This document shows positions 28,579 to 37,275 of a stretch of 64,000 bases of DNA, piece after piece. The notes under the pieces are model-generated. The model did not search any database. It saw nothing but the letters and a program-made list of their open reading frames with translations, and had not been told where the DNA came from. The stretch's first letter is position 1. Every line of letters starts with the position of its first letter. Origin of the DNA: Renibacterium salmoninarum ATCC 33209 (GTDB lineage Bacteria > Actinomycetota > Actinomycetes > Actinomycetales > Micrococcaceae); NCBI RefSeq assembly GCF_000018885.1, contig NC_010168.1, positions 2,976,001 through 3,040,000 of the forward strand, in the 5' to 3' direction. A program made the translations under genes and the position numbers.

Positions 28579-29469
28579 TCAGACGATGAGCCTGTCGGCG
28601 GCTGCCGTGCTCTGGTAGTGATTGTAGTAGTGGTTTTCTAGCTCTACTGGTGGGATGTCTCCGCAGTACTGGTAGAGCCTTCGGTGGTTGTACCAATCGG
28701 CCCATTCAGCGGTGCCGATTTCGACTTCTTCTATAGTCCGCCAGGGCTTGCCGGGTTTGATCAGCTCGGTCTTATAAAGCCCGTTGATGGTTTCCGCCAA
28801 GACGTTGTCGTAACTATCACCCACAGAACCGATCGAGGGGCGGATACCGGCCTGGGCCAGGCGTTCGGTGAAGGCCAAGGAGGCGTATTGAGCCCCGGCA
28901 TCGTGATGATGAATCACCCCGGAAATCTCAGCCCCGGCCCGTTCACGACTCCAGATTGCCTGATTAACTGCGTTGAGCACTAGCACGGTGTTCATAGAAG
29001 CACTCGCTGACCAGCCCAGGATCCTCCGAGAGTAAGCATCGATCACGAAGGCAACATAGACCCACCCGGACCAGGTCGAAACATAGGTGAAATCATCTAC
29101 CCATAGCCGATCCGGTGCCGTTGGTGTGAAATCACGGCGGACCAAGTCCTTCGCTCGGGCCGCCTTCGAGTCTTTGATCGTGGTGCGTTTGACCTTGCCA
29201 CGGACCGCACCCTGTATGCCAAGTAACCCCATGAGCCGTTCTACCGTGCACCTGGCCACCGGCACACCTTCACGGTTCATCGCCAACCAGACTTTCCTGG
29301 TGCCGTAAACCCCGTAATTAGCGGCATACACCTTCTGGATCACGGGCTTGAGCACCTCATCACGTTGTTCTCGGTGAGATCGTGTTTTATCCACCCATTC
29401 GTAGTACGTGGACGGGGTGGTCTTCACCCCGTCCCAGTAAGCACCTGGCAGATCGACTCGACACCCCAC
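28579..29469 (-). CDS. IS3-family transposase OrfB (integrase core), copy 1
   Basis: A 296-residue rve/DDE integrase domain catalysing strand transfer. An HTH_21-type region (YGVYGTRKVWLAMNREG ... CTVERLMGLLGIQG) precedes the DDE core: first D in RLWVDDFTYV, second D in HHHDAGAQYAS, E in NVLAETINGLYKTELI. Copy 1 has Asp where copy 2 has Ala just before the first catalytic Asp. The true N-terminus is unclear: the DNA between OrfA and PSTYYEW lies in a different frame. Confidence 0.85.
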   Translation of the reverse strand: MGCRVDLPGAYWDGVKTTPSTYYEWVDKTRSHREQRDEVLKPVIQKVYAANYGVYGTRKVWLAMNREGVPVARCTVERLMGLLGIQGAVRGKVKRTTIKDSKAARAKDLVRRDFTPTAPDRLWVDDFTYVSTWSGWVYVAFVIDAYSRRILGWSASASMNTVLVLNAVNQAIWSRERAGAEISGVIHHHDAGAQYASLAFTERLAQAGIRPSIGSVGDSYDNVLAETINGLYKTELIKPGKPWRTIEEVEIGTAEWADWYNHRRLYQYCGDIPPVELENHYYNHYQSTAAADRLIV

Positions 29470-29478
29470 CGCAATCCA

Positions 29479-29844
29479 TTATTCTCGCGGTGACCGGCAT
29501 GGTCCTTGATGTATTTCACGATCAGTGTTGTGGCGGTCGAGTTCGACCGCGACAAAAGCTGAAGCACTCCGAAGGATCGCGTTCGCCCGTTTCAGCTCAG
29601 CGTTCTCACGCCGTAACCGTTTCAGCTCGGCCGATTCCGTGCTCGTTGTTCCAGTTCTAGTACCAACATCGATCTCGGCTTGCCGGACCCATTTACGCAC
29701 CGTTTCCGGCACACCCACACCCAAAAGCTGGGCAACTTTTTGCATCGCCGCCCACTCCGAAGATGCACCCTCCATCTCCGCCACCATGCGCACCGTATGA
29801 TCCTTCAACTCCTGCGGATACCGTGTCGTAGTTTTCCCTGCCAT
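29479..29844 (-). CDS. IS3-family transposase OrfA, copy 1
   Basis: A 121-residue DNA-binding OrfA. The helix-turn-helix starts KTTTRYPQELKDHTVRMVAE, followed by KWVRQAEIDVGTRTGTT and a leucine-zipper-like coiled coil (LKRLRRENAELKRANAILRS). It normally joins OrfB by ribosomal frameshifting. The T run at the end of OrfA is broken in this copy (GCTTTTGTC), whereas copy 2 keeps an uninterrupted T TTT TTC. Confidence 0.85.
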   Translation of the reverse strand: MAGKTTTRYPQELKDHTVRMVAEMEGASSEWAAMQKVAQLLGVGVPETVRKWVRQAEIDVGTRTGTTSTESAELKRLRRENAELKRANAILRSASAFVAVELDRHNTDREIHQGPCRSPRE

Positions 29845-29894
29845 GTCCTGATCCTCTCAAACAAGAAAGTCTCCGGACACACCGGGGCGATTCA

Positions 29895-30624
29895 CTGGGC
29901 CGAACGAATTGAAGCCTCTAGTGTGCGCCCTGTGTCAGCCAAAGACTACGTCAAACCATGGCAGTCGCGGTTTGGTGTAGCTGCAGAAACAACGCTTAGA
30001 CCGTGGCAACCCAGAATCGACACAGAGCTTTCAGCCCATAAAATCGCGCCCGGCGCTTCCGTCGCAGATCGCATCTCTGTTACCGGCATGCCGGGCCTGG
30101 GCGGCTCGAAACTAGGCTCCGACTCCACCGACAATGTGGACCTGGTGATGTACGGTCCGCTGCCGGGCATTCCGCAGAAAGCCGCTGAGATTCCACCGAA
30201 TAGTCCGGTATTCCAACAAACTAGCGCAGCCTTAACCGGCAGCGCAGAAACTCGAATTACCAGCGTCGATTTCAAACCTTTTCAACAGGCAGGTTGTTAC
30301 ACCGTGGTGGCAACGATCAAAGCTTCCACTTTGGCGCTCGAGGCGCGGAGCGCATTTGGCGAACAAAGCGAAACCGTCTGCGTCGAAGCAAGTACGCCGC
30401 CCAGCCCGGCAGTTTCAGCTGCTACAACCGCTGCAGTTGGAACCGAACTAGCGCTAACTGGCCCGCAAAATCAACAGAACATCCTGGCGTGGGCAGCAGC
30501 ATTACTGGGAATAGGAACAGCTTGCGGAATCTTAAACTTGGCGACGCCAGCGTACTCACCGGTCGCAGCGCAGCTAAATCTCTCCGCCCGGAGATCAGCG
30601 AGCTTTCAACCCGTGCAAAATTAG
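29895..30624 (+). pseudogene. Sortase-anchored surface protein, C-terminal part
   Basis: This open frame continues from the right end of IS copy 1 and probably is the rest of the gene starting at 27814. It contains two beta-type segments (LVMYGPLPGIPQKAAEIPP; GCYTVVATIKAST) and FGEQSETVCVEAS. A Pro/Ser/Ala wall-spanning stretch leads to LALTG, a variant sortase motif of the LAxTG kind used by class E sortases. A hydrophobic helix follows (ILAWAAALLGIGTACGIL). The tail after it is longer than usual and its end overlaps the convergent TetR gene by 30 bases. Confidence 0.65.
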
Positions 30625-31185
30625 GCTAATCACGGCTTCAAGTTCATCGCTGATCTCCGGACGGGACCATCGATCGGCAAAAGTCGGCGAATGAAAAGCA
30701 ATCGTGGCATAGAAAATCGCCTGCGCGGCGCTCTTGGCATCCAGTTCGACAAATCCACCGTCACGGATCCCGGCTAAAACCAAGGCTTCCAGCTGAGCTA
30801 TCAAATCGGCCAGGTGTTCTTCCACCACAGCTGCATTCTGCTCCTGAACCAGAGCTGAATAATTGTGAAAGAGTTCCGGGTCATCCAAGGCTTTACGTTT
30901 CTTCGCCGCTGCTAGCGTCCGGATCCATTGCGCTAATCGATCCGCTGCTGGTCCATCCGCATCAATCAGCTCAGCCAATCCTGCGTGGGCCCGTTCAAGC
31001 CAGCGTTCGGTCACCGCTTCACGTAAAGCAAGCTTCGAAGGGAAATGACGATAGACACTGCCATGACTCACGCCCAAAGCACGAGCAACATCGACGACGG
31101 TCGCCTTACTAGGGCCGTACTTACGCAGGACATCTTCTGTCGCCAGCAAAATTGCCTCTTTTGTCAGCGGCCCATCGTCGGTCAT
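30595..31185 (-). CDS. TetR-family transcriptional regulator
   Basis: A 196-residue repressor-type regulator. The HTH is at residues 10-55 (KATVVDVARALGVSHGSVYRHFPSKLALREA). The ligand domain follows, with DDPELFHNYSALVQEQNAAV, typical of a TetR/AcrR C-terminal domain. It lies just downstream of a broken aldo/keto reductase gene on the same strand, whose upstream region holds a perfect palindrome, the likely operator for autoregulation. The inducer is unknown. Confidence 0.88.
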   Translation of the reverse strand: MTDDGPLTKEAILLATEDVLRKYGPSKATVVDVARALGVSHGSVYRHFPSKLALREAVTERWLERAHAGLAELIDADGPAADRLAQWIRTLAAAKKRKALDDPELFHNYSALVQEQNAAVVEEHLADLIAQLEALVLAGIRDGGFVELDAKSAAQAIFYATIAFHSPTFADRWSRPEISDELEAVISLILHGLKAR

Positions 31186-31210
31186 TGCCTAATCGTGCTC
31201 CCTCAAATAT

Positions 31211-32204
31211 TTAGCGTTCGCTGTCCAACATTGCCATCTGCGATTCGTCATACCGGCTTCCGGCTGCTGCATCTGCAGGGATCGCAGCCTCAATGGTCAC
31301 AATATCCTCGGCGCTCAATACCAGCTCCTTCTCGCCAAGCGATTCGTTCAATCGTTCCCTGGTACGCGCGCCCACCAAAGGAACAATATCGGCACCTTGA
31401 GCCGCCACCCAGGCAATGGCGATTTGGGCGACCGAAACTCCACGGGCCACCGCAACTCCACGAAGCGCCTCAACTAGCCGGAGATTATGGTCGAGATTAT
31501 CGCCTTGAAAGCGGGGCGAGTAAGCTCGGAAATCCGTCTCATCGGCCGTACGATCCGCACGCCAGTGCCCTGAAAGTAGGCCTCGAGAAAGGACTCCATA
31601 CGCGGTGACCCCAATGCCTAATTCTCTCAATACCGGCAAAATTTTAGCTTCGATGCTGCGTGAAATTAGTGAATACTCAATCTGCAAATCAGCAATCGGA
31701 TGCACTGCTGCGGCTCGACGAATCGTGTCTACGCCTACCTCAGATAAGCCAATGTGTCGAACAAATCCTGCTTCGACTAACTCGGCCATGGCCCCAATCG
31801 TGTCTTCGATCGGCACGTTTGGATCGAGTCGGGCGGGTCGGTAAATATACATAATCTGTACCGAGACGCTGCAAGCTATGCGCCAGGAAGTTCTTGAGCG
31901 CGGCTGGACTAGTGTCCATTCCAGCCCAACCACCAGCAGGGTCGCGTAGCACGCCAAATTTGACGCTGATTTGCAGCTTCTCGCGCGGCAGCTCACGCAG
32001 CGCCTCACCGATAAGCATCTCGTTATGCCCAGAACCGTAAAAATCTCCAGTATCTAGGAGCGATATGCCGGCGTCGACCGCGGCATGAATCGTAGCAAGG
32101 GATTCAGCTCGGTCTGACGGGCCGTACATGCCGGACATACTCATACAGCCGAGACCGATCGGTGAAACTGTAGGTCCGGTGTTGCCAAGTTGACGTAATT
32201 CCAT
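31211..32204 (-). pseudogene. Frameshifted aldo/keto reductase
   Basis: An NADPH-dependent AKR (YghZ/IolS-like group) of about 330 residues. The first part starts ELRQLGNTGPTVSPIGLGCM with ATG 32204 after AGGAG and holds the catalytic Asp-Tyr region ([14 protein letters not shown]). After LGTDYVYLP the frame breaks near 31850-31860. The other frame restores [20 protein letters not shown] and ends ...[20 protein letters not shown]. The catalytic barrel is split, so it is likely dead. Upstream is the palindromic operator; downstream is the TetR gene. Confidence 0.83.
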
Positions 32205-32248
32205 GAATTGACTCCTGAGCGAAGCGGAAAGGGTACGTCAACAAGACT

Positions 32249-32292
32249 AACCATTGGACTGACAGGAATCAATATCTGTCAGTCCAATGGTT
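32249..32292. promoter_or_regulatory. Perfect palindromic operator candidate upstream of AKR/TetR
   Basis: Perfect 17-bp arms AACCATTGGACTGACAG and CTGTCAGTCCAATGGTT flank ten bases. It lies 45 bp upstream of the aldo/keto reductase start and 13 bp downstream of the nitrilase stop. Length and symmetry suit a TetR-dimer site; the neighbouring TetR gene is the natural partner. It might also act as a terminator for the nitrilase gene. Confidence 0.6.
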
Positions 32293-32304
32293 GACGCCTA
32301 TTTT

Positions 32305-33111
32305 TTAGTGAGCTGGAACGATCTCCCGCACTGACTTAATCCTTCGATTCTTCAGCACCGGCAAAAACTCGCGCACTTCTTCGATGCGTTTCACGGTGAC
32401 TTCAGCTGTAGCAAGGCTTTCCGGCTCTTCGTCAAGGAACGCAGCGGGCACACCCATCGGATCGAGAATCACCGAATGACCAATGCAATGTGGGCTCATC
32501 GAGCCTGCCGCAGCCACCCAACAAGTGTTTTCAATCGCCCGGGCTTTCAACAGAGTCTCCCAGTGATCTACCTTGTGTTCGCCTTTAAACCAGGCAGCCG
32601 GAACGCAGATAAGGTCAACATCTTGCTCCGCAAGCGCACGGGCCAGTTCCGGGAACCGCAAGTCGTAGCAGGTCATCATGCCCACGTTGAGCTCGCCGAC
32701 CCGCACAACTGTCAGCCCGCTATTGCCAGGCATGATGCGTTTGGACTCCTGATAGGAAAACGCGTCATAAAGGTGCAATTTCCGGTACGTTCCAAGAATC
32801 GCACCATCAGACCCAACCGCAACCAAGGTGTTGAAAGGTCGTTCCTCGCCACTGGACTCGTAGCCGCCAGCGATAATTGCAATCTTGTGCTCCGCCGCGA
32901 TAAGTGTCAGCTGTTGCACGAAGACACTCCAGCCAGCATCTACCGCGCTACGAAAATCACCCGCCACTTTGCCAAGAGTAAACATCGCTTCTTCCGGGAA
33001 AAGGATGAGTTCGCTACCATCTTGAGCTGCCTCAGCTGCCAGACGGCGCATCGCTTCGATGTTGCCGTCAACATCCCCTACCGGACTAAACTGACCGACG
33101 CTGACCTTCAT
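32305..33111 (-). CDS. Carbon-nitrogen hydrolase (nitrilase superfamily)
   Basis: A 268-residue CN-hydrolase. The Glu-Lys-Cys triad is visible in order: ILFPEEAMF (Glu), TYRKLHLYDAF (Lys) and MMTCYDLRFPELAR (Cys). This fold hydrolyses amide or omega-amide substrates such as omega-amidase or N-carbamoyl amino acids in the cytoplasm. I cannot name the substrate. ATG 33111 is used. It precedes the TetR operator and is probably monocistronic. Confidence 0.88.
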   Translation of the reverse strand: MKVSVGQFSPVGDVDGNIEAMRRLAAEAAQDGSELILFPEEAMFTLGKVAGDFRSAVDAGWSVFVQQLTLIAAEHKIAIIAGGYESSGEERPFNTLVAVGSDGAILGTYRKLHLYDAFSYQESKRIMPGNSGLTVVRVGELNVGMMTCYDLRFPELARALAEQDVDLICVPAAWFKGEHKVDHWETLLKARAIENTCWVAAAGSMSPHCIGHSVILDPMGVPAAFLDEEPESLATAEVTVKRIEEVREFLPVLKNRRIKSVREIVPAH

Positions 33112-33197
33112 CTGATGACCTCTTCCCCTATAGGTTGCGCTCAGGTGAGCTTTCCTGAGGCCAGAATAACCAATAAAACTGGCAAGCCGCTTGTTGA

Positions 33198-34487
33198 TTA
33201 CCCGTCGATCAAGTCGTGCACGACGATTGTTTGATCTCGATCCGGACCAACACCAATGGCTGAGAATCTAGTCCCAGACATCTTTTCCAACTCCAGCACG
33301 TAATTTCGCGCATTCTCCGGCAGATCATCCAGCGTTTTAGCCCCGCTGATGTCTTCAGTCCAACCATCTAAGTATTCAAAAATTGGCTTCGCGTGGTGGA
33401 ACTCAGTCTGAGTCATCGGCATTTCTTCGTGCCGTACGCCGTCGACGTCGTACGCGACACAAACCGGAATTTTTTCAATGCCAGTCAGCACGTCCAGCTT
33501 GGTGACAAAGTAGTCCGTGAACCCGTTGATTCGCGCGGCGTGCCGAGCCAAAACGGCGTCATACCAACCACAGCGACGTGGCCGCCCAGTGTTGACGCCA
33601 AACTCGCCGCCAGTCTTTTGCAGGTACTCGCCCATCTCATCGAAGAGCTCAGTAGGAAACGGACCGGCGCCAACTCTCGTCGTGTAAGCCTTGATGATGC
33701 CGACCACACGCGTAATCCGAGTCGGACCAATGCCTGATCCCACCGAAGAGCCGCCCGCGGTCGGATTCGATGACGTGACAAAGGGGTAAGTGCCATGGTC
33801 AACGTCAAGATAGGTCGCTTGGCCACCCTCCATCAACACAACTTTGCCGTCGTCGAGCGCGTTGTTGAGTTCAATCGTGGAGTCAATCACCAACGGCTGC
33901 AAGCGCTCAGCAAAGCCCAGGAAGTACGCAACGATCTCTTCAACGTCAATGGCTCGGCGGTTGTATACCTTGACCAATAGCTCATTCTTCTGAGCTAGCG
34001 AGCCTTCAACCTTTTGCCGCAGGATTGATTCATCAAAAACGTCCTGCACACGAATGCCAAGGCGGGCGACTTTGTCCATATAGGCTGGGCCGATTCCACG
34101 ACCGGTGGTGCCAATGGCACGCTTACCCAAGAAGCGCTCGGTTACCTTATCTAGCACTTGGTGATACGGCGCAACGAGGTGCGCATTAGCGGAGACTCGA
34201 AGCTTCGAAGTATCCGCGCCACGAGCCTTAAGCGCGTCGATCTCATCGAAGAGCGCTTCCAAATTCACCACGCAACCATTTCCAATAATCGGAATGGCAT
34301 TCGGGCTCAAAATACCGGCGGGAAGGAGCTTGAGCTCGTACTTCTCACCATTGACAACGACGGTGTGGCCGGCATTGTTTCCGCCGTTGGGTTTGACGAC
34401 GTAGTCCACGCGCCCACCCAGTAGATCTGTTGCCTTGCCTTTGCCTTCATCGCCCCATTGGGCTCCGACGATCACGATAGCTGGCAT
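33198..34487 (-). CDS. purA: Adenylosuccinate synthetase
   Basis: A 429-residue enzyme joining aspartate to IMP with GTP in the first committed step to AMP. Motifs: N-terminal P-loop [17 protein letters not shown], the IMP/His region [21 protein letters not shown] and [17 protein letters not shown]. The conserved GAQG of the second loop reads GGQA, a variant common in this actinobacterial group. I take the ATG at 34487 with GGGAG upstream rather than the longer frame at 34502. The purA upstream stretch (34488-34842) has no gene; it holds only a small hairpin at 34594-34617 (CGTCCAA/TTGGACG) and no other support. Confidence 0.96.
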   Translation of the reverse strand: MPAIVIVGAQWGDEGKGKATDLLGGRVDYVVKPNGGNNAGHTVVVNGEKYELKLLPAGILSPNAIPIIGNGCVVNLEALFDEIDALKARGADTSKLRVSANAHLVAPYHQVLDKVTERFLGKRAIGTTGRGIGPAYMDKVARLGIRVQDVFDESILRQKVEGSLAQKNELLVKVYNRRAIDVEEIVAYFLGFAERLQPLVIDSTIELNNALDDGKVVLMEGGQATYLDVDHGTYPFVTSSNPTAGGSSVGSGIGPTRITRVVGIIKAYTTRVGAGPFPTELFDEMGEYLQKTGGEFGVNTGRPRRCGWYDAVLARHAARINGFTDYFVTKLDVLTGIEKIPVCVAYDVDGVRHEEMPMTQTEFHHAKPIFEYLDGWTEDISGAKTLDDLPENARNYVLELEKMSGTRFSAIGVGPDRDQTIVVHDLIDG

Positions 34488-34842
34488 GGGTATCTCCCCC
34501 ATTCATTGCGTGCACCTTCGGCATCGGCCAACTGGCAGCCGATGAATCCTGCAATGCCCGCACACGAAAATGCCCCTGCGCTCTTTGACTGTCCGTCCAA
34601 ACTGTTCAGCTTGGACGAGCTGTCCGTAAGAGGTTCGGGGCTCTTACTCACCAAGTTTAGCCGAAACTGTGCTGCGGAGTTGGCAGCTAAGTGCGGATTG
34701 GCACTTATTCCTTGGTAATCCCGGTGAAATCCTGCTGACGGCTAGCGCTCAGCTAACTCTCGGCGGATTAACATCACGGCTAAATAACCTCTGAACCGCG
34801 GTCACCTCCAACGGCAACCTCAGGCTCACAAAGGAACTCATC

Positions 34843-35103
34843 ATGCGATTTAGCGCAATCAGCTCAGTTCTGCTCAGTGTTTCAGCACTTGCTCTAGCAG
34901 CTGCCACCCCGGTATCTGCTTCGCCCGTGCAATCCACGCCGACGGCGTTTGCCCCCACCCAGGTTTCCGAGACGAAATCTTCGGCTGGATTTGGCTCCAC
35001 CAGCACAGTTTGGGGCGGCTACACCGTGAGCAACGGCACGACCAGAGCTGTCACTGGGTCACTGAGCGGCAGCGATTTCTCCATCAACTACAAACACGGC
35101 TGA
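34843..35103 (+). CDS. Small secreted protein, possible truncated G1/A4-like peptidase
   Basis: An 86-residue product with a signal peptide (MRFSAISSVLLSVSALALAA). After a short linker comes VWGGYTVSNGTTRAVTGSL, a fragment like the start of eqolisin/peptidase A4 (G1) domains, which begin with a conserved W-x-GY. It then stops, far short of a full peptidase. The gene is followed by a 46-bp hairpin (35121-35166), so it may be a fragment retained as a short open frame, or a genuinely small protein. Confidence 0.5.
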   Translation: MRFSAISSVLLSVSALALAAATPVSASPVQSTPTAFAPTQVSETKSSAGFGSTSTVWGGYTVSNGTTRAVTGSLSGSDFSINYKHG

Positions 35104-35120
35104 CTTCAGCGATTAAGTTC

Positions 35121-35166
35121 GATGCCGAGAGCCCCAGGCTGGCAAGGGTCAGGTACTCTCGGCATC
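35121..35166. terminator. Hairpin after the small secreted protein gene
   Basis: Arms GATGCCGAGAG and CTCTCGGCATC (11 bp) enclose a 24-base loop, starting 17 bp after the stop codon at 35103. This is likely the transcript end for the upstream gene, though there is no long U run. Confidence 0.55.
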
Positions 35167-35269
35167 GGTTCATTGGCAGGTCTGAACCTCGCAGCACCGA
35201 CGGCCAAACCACCGACTTCTGGATTGAGCGGCTAACATTTTGCACAGGAACGAATGATGGGGGGACGGT

Positions 35270-35583
35270 ATGTCGAATGCAACACACAGCCTTAGTGGCA
35301 ATCTTTCTCGGGTACTGCCGCGCCTGATGCGCCGCGACCCGCACGAGTCACACCGAACAGCCACCCTGTGCGTGCCAGTGGCAATATTTTTTTCTTTGTT
35401 TGGCTACTCATCGTTCGTCCGCAATGCACCGCGCTGACCAACGTCGCGATGCCTGCCGCCGTGCTCATCGTGCTGAGCGTTTTTGCACCCTACTCATTGC
35501 AAATTACTGCCGCGGTGCTCGTTGTGCTCGTCGCCTTGCTGACCGTGCATACCGCGCCAAGGCGGACGATGCATCTTGCCTGA
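35270..35583 (+). pseudogene. Remnant of a membrane protein, possibly FUSC-type
   Basis: From the ATG at 35270 the frame gives SLSGNLSRVLPRLMRRDPHE and HRTATLCVPVAIFFSLFG, then stops near 35440. A second frame from 35368 gives hydrophobic helices (AAVLIVLSVFAPYSLQITAA, VLVVLVALLTVHTAP) to 35583. Together they resemble the beginning of a FUSC/aromatic-efflux-type membrane protein broken by indels. The product would be far too short for a FUSC protein, so I regard it as a degraded gene; identity is weak. Confidence 0.35.
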
Positions 35584-35584
35584 T

Positions 35585-35662
35585 TTCTTCCCACTGAGTC
35601 AGCGAGCTCAGTGGGAAGAAATGACTATGTCCCACCGAGTTCGCTGACTCAGTGGGACATAG
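35585..35662. repeat. Double palindrome between convergent genes
   Basis: Palindrome A (35585-35620) has arms TTCTTCCCACTGAG / CTCAGTGGGAAGAA. Palindrome B (35625-35662) has arms CTATGTCCCAC / GTGGGACATAG. B's interior (CGAGTTCGCTGACTC) is nearly the reverse complement of A's (GAGTCAGCGAGCTC), so the four arms can also pair across. It lies between convergent genes and probably terminates both. Confidence 0.75.
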
Positions 35663-35683
35663 TTTTGATTCTCAGAACTGAAC

Positions 35684-36103
35684 CTAGCCTTCGAGGGCGG
35701 CAATCGCCTTCGGATCGGAATCATTCAAGAACACGGTAATCCGTTCGGCTTCCTCAGCTTCGCCAATCGCCCGAGCATCACGGCCCAAAGCGTACAACGC
35801 GCGCAGGAATCCCCGGTTCGGCTCGTGCGACCACGGCACCGGCCCGACGCCGCGCCAACCGTTGCGGCGCAAGGCGTCCAGACCGCGATGGTAACCGGTC
35901 CGAGCATAGGCGTAGGACTCGATAGTGTTGCCTTCGGAAAACGCCTCGTCTGCCAGAATTGCCCACGGCAAGGACGACGCCGGGAAGGCCGCAGCCAAAT
36001 CGACGGCCTCGTCCCCAGCGGCAAAGCGGGCTAGAAGATCAGTCTCTTCCGGAAGCAAAGTCGCATCCGGCCCGAGCAGATTTGTGCGGAATTCGTCCGA
36101 CAT
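35684..36103 (-). CDS. DUF3151 family protein
   Basis: A 139-residue actinobacteria-specific protein of unknown function. Landmarks are NLLGPDATLLPEETDLLARF, ALADEAF-like AILADEAFSEG, GYHRGLDALRRNGWRG and WSHEPNRGFLRALYAL. It sits two bases after the fba stop on the same strand and is probably its operon partner. No membrane or signal segment is present. Confidence 0.88.
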   Translation of the reverse strand: MSDEFRTNLLGPDATLLPEETDLLARFAAGDEAVDLAAAFPASSLPWAILADEAFSEGNTIESYAYARTGYHRGLDALRRNGWRGVGPVPWSHEPNRGFLRALYALGRDARAIGEAEEAERITVFLNDSDPKAIAALEG

Positions 36104-36105
36104 GA

Positions 36106-37125
36106 TCAGAACGTCTTACCGGCAGAGCCGAGCTCCTGCGCGGCTAGCACCACGCGAGCTGCTAAACCAGCTTCAGCCGAAGCACCCCAGACGCGCGGAT
36201 CGTAGAGCTTCTTATTGCCAACTTCGCCGTCGATCTTCAGCACGCCGTCGTAGTTCCTCAACATGTGAGCAACCACCGGGCGCGTGTAGGCGTACTGGGC
36301 ATCAGTATCGATGTTCATCTTGATTACGCCATAGGACACCGCATCGGCGATTTCCTGCGGCGTGGACCCGGACCCACCGTGGAAGACCAAGTCAAACGGA
36401 TTGGCTTTGCCGAGTTTTGCGCCAACCTGTTCCTGGATGTCCTTGAGGATCTCCGGCCGGAGCTTCACATTGCCCGGCTTGTAGACGCCGTGCACATTGC
36501 CGAAGGTTAGCGCGGTGATGTAGCGACCGTTCTCGCCTGATCCCAAGGCTTCAACGGTGGCCAAACCGTCAGCCACTGTGGAGTAAAGCTTGTCGTTGAT
36601 TTCATTGTCAACGCCGTCTTCCTCGCCACCGACTGCGCCAATTTCAACTTCCAGAATCATCTTGGCTGCCGAGGTGCGGGCCAAAAGTTCGCGGCCAATA
36701 CGTAAGTTTTCTTCAAGCGTCTCCGCGGAACCGTCCCACATATGCGAGTTGAAAATCGGATCCTTGCCGACTTTCACCGCGGCTTCAGACTCGGCAAGCA
36801 AGGGCAAGACAAAGCCATCAAGCTTGTCTTTGGGGCAGTGATCGGTGTGCAGCGCAATGTTCACCGGGTACTTTTTAGCCACTTCACGGGCAAAAGCTGC
36901 GAAGGCAAGTGAGCCCGTCACCATGTCCTTCACTGAGGCTCCGGACCAGTAAGCTGCACCACCAGTGGATACCTGGACGATGCCGTCGGACCCAGCCTCA
37001 GCAAAGCCCTGCAAAGCCGCGTTAAGCGTTTGCGAGGAGGTGACATTTACCGCCGGGTAGGCGAATCCGCCAGCTTTGGCGCGGTCGATCATTTCTGCGT
37101 ACTGATCAGGCGTAGCGATGGGCAT
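36106..37125 (-). CDS. fba: Fructose-bisphosphate aldolase, class II
   Basis: A 339-residue zinc aldolase cleaving fructose-1,6-bisphosphate to two trioses. The zinc ligand motif ALHTDHCPK is near residue 110, the Glu-rich MILEVEIGAVGGEEDG near 185, and phosphate-binding HGGSGSTPQEI near 265. Length is typical of class IIA. ATG 37125 has AAGGAG five bases upstream. DUF3151 follows closely. Confidence 0.96.
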   Translation of the reverse strand: MPIATPDQYAEMIDRAKAGGFAYPAVNVTSSQTLNAALQGFAEAGSDGIVQVSTGGAAYWSGASVKDMVTGSLAFAAFAREVAKKYPVNIALHTDHCPKDKLDGFVLPLLAESEAAVKVGKDPIFNSHMWDGSAETLEENLRIGRELLARTSAAKMILEVEIGAVGGEEDGVDNEINDKLYSTVADGLATVEALGSGENGRYITALTFGNVHGVYKPGNVKLRPEILKDIQEQVGAKLGKANPFDLVFHGGSGSTPQEIADAVSYGVIKMNIDTDAQYAYTRPVVAHMLRNYDGVLKIDGEVGNKKLYDPRVWGASAEAGLAARVVLAAQELGSAGKTF

Positions 37126-37211
37126 ACAGGCTCCTTGGCGTCTCTTCCGGTTGCAGGCGCCGCGCCGGGCGGCCGCCGCTCTCGCCACCATCCTAATGCG
37201 GACAACAGAGA

Positions 37212-37246
37212 GGGAGCCAGCGGCTCGCAATGAACCGCTGGCTCCC
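37212..37246. terminator. Hairpin terminator upstream of fba, after the sedolisin gene
   Basis: Perfect 12-bp GC-rich arms GGGAGCCAGCGG and CCGCTGGCTCCC enclose eleven bases. It lies between the sedolisin pseudogene 3' end and the fba promoter, on the path of minus-strand transcription, and is followed on that strand by a CTCTCTGTTG tail. It likely shields fba from read-through. Confidence 0.75.
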
Positions 37247-37275
37247 CCGTCATAGTTCAGCTAACAACTAGCCGG

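Larger units (their letters stand above)
28549..29894 (-). mobile_element. IS3-family insertion sequence, copy 1 (IS994-like)
   Basis: A 1346-bp element bounded by imperfect terminal repeats starting TGAATCGCCCCGGTGTGTCC and ending with its complement. Both ends are TG...CA, typical of IS3. It encodes a two-part transposase on the minus strand. Copy 2 at 38409-39754 is equally long and differs at about seven bases by eye. I cannot see a target-site duplication. The assignment to the abundant R. salmoninarum IS994 is a guess from architecture. Confidence 0.9.

Noticed and set aside
28543..29900. Target-site duplication CTG at IS copy 1
   Set aside because: It only works if the terminal TG is left out of the left inverted repeat; both copies carry TG there, so the match is probably chance.
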